Of a stretch of DNA of 25,413 nt, positions 22,329 to 25,413 are shown in pieces (the stretch's first letter is position 1; each line of letters starts with the position of its first letter). The stretch spans positions 1 to 25,413 of the forward strand of contig CAJVCM010000055.1 of NCBI GenBank assembly GCA_910595815.1, written 5' to 3'. A program made the position numbers and the translations under genes. A model generated the notes under the pieces. That model saw only the letters and a program-made list of their open reading frames with translations. It was not told the DNA's origin and did no database searches. This stretch comes from Candidatus Thioglobus plumae. GTDB taxonomy: Bacteria; Pseudomonadota; Gammaproteobacteria; PS1; Pseudothioglobaceae.

Positions 22329-23087
22329 ATGTGGATTGCTTACAAAACTATTGTTATTAGAGATGTTTTGAGATTTTCTCGTATTTGGGTGCAGACCATC
22401 TTCCCGCCAATTATTACGACAACATTGTACCTATTAATCTTTGGTGGGCTGATGGGGGAGCGTATTGGACAGATGCAGGGTGTTGATTACATGCATTACA
22501 TTATTCCAGGCATTATCTTAATGACGGTTATAACTAACTCTTATAGCAATACGGTGATGTCATTCTTCTTATCAAAATTTAATCACAGCATTGAAGAGTT
22601 GCTGGTATCTCCAGTGCCGTATTGGATAATTCTTCTTGGCTACACTTCAGGCGGTGTAGTGCGTGGATTTGTTGTCGGTTGTTGTGTGCTGGTTACGACG
22701 TCTTTTTTTGTCGAGTTTGAAATTAACGATATAGGGATAACATTCGTTACTTTTTTATTGACTGCTATTTTATTTTCTTTAGCAGGGTTTATTAACGCAA
22801 TATATGCAAAATCATTTGACGACGTTACTATTGTACCCACCTTTATTTTGATGCCAATGACCTATCTTGGCGGTATGTTTTATAGTATTGATATCTTGCC
22901 GCAGTTTTGGCAAGATGTTTCTAAATTTAACCCAATTTACTACATGGTAGACAGTTTCAGATTGGGATTTTTAGGGGTAAGTACATCTGACTTTTGGACG
23001 TCAGTAAGTGTACTGTTAATTATGATTGCCATATTGGCAATAGTGGCTTTTTACCTACTAAAGAAAGGCGTTAATATTAAGACTTAA
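22329..23087 (+). CDS. yadH: ABC-2 type exporter, permease subunit (YadH type)
   Basis: This 252-residue inner-membrane protein has about six hydrophobic segments in the ABC-2 permease pattern. The N-terminal amphipathic region leads into FPPIITTTLYLLIFGGLMG. The conserved cytoplasmic loop SIEELLVSPVPYW contacts the ATPase, and the C-terminal half holds PMTYLGGMFYSIDILP and FNPIYYMVDSFRLGFLG, the signature of the family that includes DrrB, NodJ and YadH. With YadG it forms a complete half-transporter pair that would dimerise. The cargo is not evident; relatives export drugs, polysaccharides or lipids. Its last 11 bp overlap the end of plsY on the other strand. Confidence 0.9.
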   Translation: MWIAYKTIVIRDVLRFSRIWVQTIFPPIITTTLYLLIFGGLMGERIGQMQGVDYMHYIIPGIILMTVITNSYSNTVMSFFLSKFNHSIEELLVSPVPYWIILLGYTSGGVVRGFVVGCCVLVTTSFFVEFEINDIGITFVTFLLTAILFSLAGFINAIYAKSFDDVTIVPTFILMPMTYLGGMFYSIDILPQFWQDVSKFNPIYYMVDSFRLGFLGVSTSDFWTSVSVLLIMIAILAIVAFYLLKKGVNIKT

Positions 23088-23658
23088 TTGACCCTTCTTC
23101 GCCCGATAGTATTCTTTGAATATTGCTTCTATGGGTGAAGAAAATCCAGATACAAATCACACTAATCACGTAAGTAGCATAAAGATTGTCAGTGATGAAA
23201 TAAAAATAAATAGGGGTTAATAAGGTTGCAATCAGTGCTGAAAGTGAAGATATTTTTAATACTTTGGCAACAAACAGCCAAGTCACTGCAAAGCTCAATC
23301 CGACTAAATAATTAAGTGCCAGCAAAGCGCCAATAAAAGTTGCTACACCTTTACCACCTTTAAAGCCAAAAAAGATCGGATAAACATGACCTAAGAATGC
23401 TGCTATAGCAACTAGCGTTAGCTCAAATAATCCCAAACCTAAGAATTGTGCGATAAGTACAGGGATAGCGCCTTTCAAACCGTCAGCGAGAAGTACAACG
23501 GCTGCCGCTTTCTTGCCACCAATACGTAATACATTAGTAGCACCTGGATTGTTAGATCCTTGTGTCCTAGGGTCGGGCAAGTTTAGAATTTTACAAACAA
23601 TGATTGCTGCTGAAATAGATCCAATGAGATAAGCGCAAATAATGAGTGTTGGTAACAT
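23077..23658 (-). CDS. plsY: Glycerol-3-phosphate acyltransferase PlsY
   Basis: PlsY is an integral membrane enzyme that transfers the acyl group of acyl-phosphate to glycerol-3-phosphate, the first committed step of phospholipid synthesis with PlsX. The 193-residue protein is hydrophobic with about seven membrane segments. It carries the three family motifs: GSNNPGATNVLR (34-45), GHVYPIFFGFKGGKGVAT (90-107) with the glycine-rich phosphate loop, and a C-terminal FFTHRSNIQRILSGEE with the conserved His-Arg-xN-Ile-xR pattern. It is divergent from folB, separated by 38 bp, a neighbour pair common in gammaproteobacteria. The ATG at 23658 has no clear ribosome site. Confidence 0.96.
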   Translation of the reverse strand: MLPTLIICAYLIGSISAAIIVCKILNLPDPRTQGSNNPGATNVLRIGGKKAAAVVLLADGLKGAIPVLIAQFLGLGLFELTLVAIAAFLGHVYPIFFGFKGGKGVATFIGALLALNYLVGLSFAVTWLFVAKVLKISSLSALIATLLTPIYFYFITDNLYATYVISVICIWIFFTHRSNIQRILSGEEGSIKS

Positions 23659-23696
23659 ATAATTTCAACTTTGAATTTTCAAATTTTAATTTAAGC
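23658..23696. promoter_or_regulatory. Compact divergent plsY/folB control region
   Basis: A perfect TATAAT (23658-23663, plus strand) overlaps the plsY start codon and could serve folB. It is followed by the palindrome TTTGAATTTTCAAA (23670-23683) at about the expected start site. No good -35 was found for either direction. Confidence 0.3.
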
Positions 23697-24053
23697 ATGG
23701 ATATAGTATTTATACAAGGTTTAAAGATTGACACAGTGATTGGTATTTACGATTGGGAGAGAGAAATTCGCCAAGAAATGGTGTTGGACTTAGAAATGTC
23801 TGCCGATATTAAAGCTGCAAGTGAGACGGACCATATTGACCAAGCATTGGATTATAAGGCGGTGTCAAAGCGGTTGATTGATTTTGTTAAGACCAGTGAA
23901 TTTCAGTTAGTAGAAACATTGGCTGAGAAAATTACTGAGATTATCCTTAATGAATTTGGCGTTGAAAAGGTCAAGCTAACCTTGAATAAAGGTGAGGCAG
24001 TTACTGGTGCTCAAGGTGTTGGTGTGATTATTGAAAGATCAGTCCATGGCTAA
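23697..24053 (+). CDS. folB: Dihydroneopterin aldolase FolB
   Basis: FolB converts dihydroneopterin to 6-hydroxymethyl-dihydropterin and glycolaldehyde in folate synthesis. The 118-residue length fits (E. coli 120). MDIVFIQGLKIDTVIGIYDWE gives the typical first strands, with a conserved Glu at 21; the catalytic lysine is Lys98 in LTLNKGEAVTGA, and GVGVIIER closes the domain. The frame is open from 23646, but the family start is clearly the ATG at 23697. Its last 8 bp overlap folK, whose product uses the FolB product directly. Confidence 0.96.
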   Translation: MDIVFIQGLKIDTVIGIYDWEREIRQEMVLDLEMSADIKAASETDHIDQALDYKAVSKRLIDFVKTSEFQLVETLAEKITEIILNEFGVEKVKLTLNKGEAVTGAQGVGVIIERSVHG

Positions 24054-24540
24054 TATTCATATTAATATTGGCTCTAATCAAAACCGTCGACAGAATATTT
24101 CTGCTGCAATTCAGGCGTTAAAGTCTGTCTTTTCGGATATAAAGATTTCATCGATTTGCCAAAGCCCTGCCGAAGGCTTTGAAGGTGATGATTTTTATAA
24201 CGTGGGCGTCAATGCAAGCACTGATTTATCCATACAAGAAACGGCCGAAGTATTGCGCAATATTGAGCAAGATCAAGGTAGAGACCGAACTCAGCCAAAG
24301 TTCTCTTCTAGAAAGATTGATTTGGACTTGGTGTTATACGATGATGTGATTGATCAGAAAGCTAATTTGCCTAGAGATGATATTCTCAAATACGCCTTTG
24401 TTTTAGCACCACTAACAGAATTAAATGCTGAATTGATTCACCCTGTTGAACAGCAGTCTTATCAAACTCTTTGGCAAGGGTTTCAATCAAGCAATGAATA
24501 TGAATTAACGCAGTATAATGTTAATCAAATCCTTGAATAA
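24046..24540 (+). CDS. folK: HPPK, hydroxymethyl-dihydropterin pyrophosphokinase FolK
   Basis: FolK transfers pyrophosphate from ATP to 6-hydroxymethyl-dihydropterin, the step after FolB. The 164-residue protein begins with INIGSNQNRRQNI, has the FYNVGV strand, and carries the HPPK signature as FSSRKIDLDLVLYDD (about 85-99) with the two magnesium-binding aspartates. YAFVLAPLTELNAELIHP is the conserved C-terminal block. The start chosen is ATG 24046, inside the end of folB, rather than an upstream in-frame TTG (24031). The usual 'PR' before the TLDLD core is 'SR' here. dsbA begins 13 bp downstream. Confidence 0.94.
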   Translation: MANIHINIGSNQNRRQNISAAIQALKSVFSDIKISSICQSPAEGFEGDDFYNVGVNASTDLSIQETAEVLRNIEQDQGRDRTQPKFSSRKIDLDLVLYDDVIDQKANLPRDDILKYAFVLAPLTELNAELIHPVEQQSYQTLWQGFQSSNEYELTQYNVNQILE

Positions 24541-24553
24541 TTGCGAGAAATAC

Positions 24554-25174
24554 ATGAAAAAAATACACGTTTTTTTAATTGCTTGTTTTGTGTCTGTTTA
24601 TACCAATACTGCATTCGCTAACTTTGTTGCAGATGAAGATTATTTAGTGTTAGAAAAACCCGTTAAAACTGTGACAGGCGACAAAGTGGAAGTTCGAGAG
24701 TTATTTTGGTACTACTGTCCGCATTGTTTTAATGTTGAGCCATTGGTTGAAAATTGGTTGAAAAAAATACCTAGTTCGGCTAATTTTGTTCGCCAACCTG
24801 CGGTATTTTCCGCACGCTGGAAGGATGGTGCGATTTTTTATTACGTGTTAGAGCAATTAGGCGAGGTGGATAGATTGCATGGCGCTTTATTCGATGCGAT
24901 TCATTTGTATCAAACACCGTTTTTAGATCAGGAAGATTTTGTTGATTGGTTGGTTGATCGTGGTGTTAATGAAAAACGTGCCAATGATGCATTTAAGTCG
25001 TTTTCAGTACGCATCAAAGTGAATAAATCTAAACTTAATACGGTTAAATACAAGATCAGCGGTGTACCAACTTTTGTTGTGAATGGTAAATATTTAGTAG
25101 ATACTAAGCATGCTGGTAGTGAAGAGCGGTTGTTTGAAATAGTGAATTATCTGATTAAAGAAGAGGCGCGATAA
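24554..25174 (+). CDS. dsbA: Periplasmic thiol:disulfide oxidoreductase DsbA
   Basis: DsbA introduces disulfide bonds into proteins entering the periplasm and is re-oxidised by DsbB. The 206-residue precursor starts at the ATG at 24554, giving a normal signal peptide (basic KK, hydrophobic core, cleavage after about AFA at 20-22); upstream in-frame starts would disturb it. The active site is FWYYCPHC with Cys55 and Cys58, the CPHC version typical of DsbA, and the cis-proline loop is GVPTFVV with Pro172. A helical insertion lies between them. It is in line after folK and followed 6 bp later by thiD. The membrane protein with CxxxC at 2294-3043 is a possible functional relative, but nothing links them directly. 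Confidence 0.95.
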   Translation: MKKIHVFLIACFVSVYTNTAFANFVADEDYLVLEKPVKTVTGDKVEVRELFWYYCPHCFNVEPLVENWLKKIPSSANFVRQPAVFSARWKDGAIFYYVLEQLGEVDRLHGALFDAIHLYQTPFLDQEDFVDWLVDRGVNEKRANDAFKSFSVRIKVNKSKLNTVKYKISGVPTFVVNGKYLVDTKHAGSEERLFEIVNYLIKEEAR

Positions 25175-25180
25175 TTCAGC

Positions 25181-25413
25181 GTGCTAGACTCTGTCTTAGT
25201 ATTATCTGGACTTGATCCTTGTGGCGGGGCGGGTATTAGTGCTGATATTGAAACCATTAATCAGTTTGGCGTAACCCCATTACCCATTGTTACGACACTC
25301 ACAGTACAAAATACCCAATCGGTCAAATCTACACAAGCTGTGGATATAGAACTTATTACTGAACAATTTAATCACCTTAAAGAAGACATAGATTTTTCAG
25401 TAGTGAAAATTGG
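25181..25413 (+). CDS. thiD: ThiD, hydroxymethylpyrimidine (phosphate) kinase, 5' part
   Basis: The frame is open from a GTG at 25181 to the window edge, giving 77 residues of a ribokinase-fold ThiD-like kinase. LSGLDPCGGAGISADIETIN (residues 8-27) is the N-terminal substrate loop, with the usual DPSGGAG present as DPCGGAG. TTLTVQNTQSV follows as in family members. ThiD phosphorylates HMP and HMP-phosphate for thiamine synthesis; pyridoxal kinases share the fold, but SGxDPxGGAG favours ThiD. Whether it is fused to ThiE or another domain cannot be seen. The start GTG lies 6 bp after dsbA, with no ATG alternative giving the full motif. Confidence 0.87.
   Translation, partial: MLDSVLVLSGLDPCGGAGISADIETINQFGVTPLPIVTTLTVQNTQSVKSTQAVDIELITEQFNHLKEDIDFSVVKI

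Noticed and set aside
23646..23696. Upstream start for folB at 23646
   Set aside because: It would add 17 low-complexity residues and overlap the plsY start; the family N terminus begins at 23697.

Overview
The window is about 25.4 kb of moderately AT-rich bacterial chromosome. It is densely packed with housekeeping genes and shows no insertion sequence, prophage, tRNA, rRNA operon or CRISPR array. The families and several gene pairings (dusB-fis, a 6S RNA next to fau, a DbpA-type helicase, two-lipoyl AceF, plsY next to folB-folK) indicate a gammaproteobacterium. The tight packing, many 1-11 bp overlaps and A+T bias would suit a small-genome marine or symbiotic lineage such as the sulfur-oxidising SUP05/Thioglobus group. 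That placement is inference from general impression and was not tested by a search.

Layout. (1) 1-5522, + strand: a collinear run of tsaD (3' part), hisA, rnfH, corC, a TauE/SafE-DsbD_2-like membrane protein, pmbA and a UbiH-family hydroxylase. (2) 5506-6422: fau on the minus strand behind a 6S RNA (about 6088-6291), then divergent dbpA. (3) dbpA meets an unrecognised 138-residue acidic protein gene tail to tail, and avtA is divergent from that gene. (4) 9601-10205: an isolated gene for a small exported methionine-rich protein built from six exact-length 15-residue repeats. It has a leader hairpin and the only strong intrinsic terminator seen in the window. (5) 21264 down to 10406, minus strand: nine genes (aceF, lpdA, a Pcm-like methyltransferase, an RND/MMPL exporter, nadB, def, dusB, fis, purH), mostly overlapping or separated by under 25 bp. 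(6) 21410-23087, + strand: an ABC-2 exporter pair (yadGH type), convergent with plsY. (7) 23697-25413, + strand: folB, folK, dsbA and the start of thiD.

Functionally the window covers tRNA modification (TsaD, DusB), ribosome assembly (DbpA), N-terminal deformylation (Def), central carbon entry (AceF, Lpd), NAD, purine, histidine, folate, thiamine, ubiquinone and phospholipid synthesis, envelope transport and periplasmic thiol chemistry. The least explained items are the Met-rich repeat protein, the orphan 138-residue protein, a homogenised 59-bp repeat inside aceF, and perfect TATAAT hexamers 6-7 nt ahead of several start codons. I saw no convincing new multi-gene system; the Met-rich unit is the best candidate for undescribed biology.
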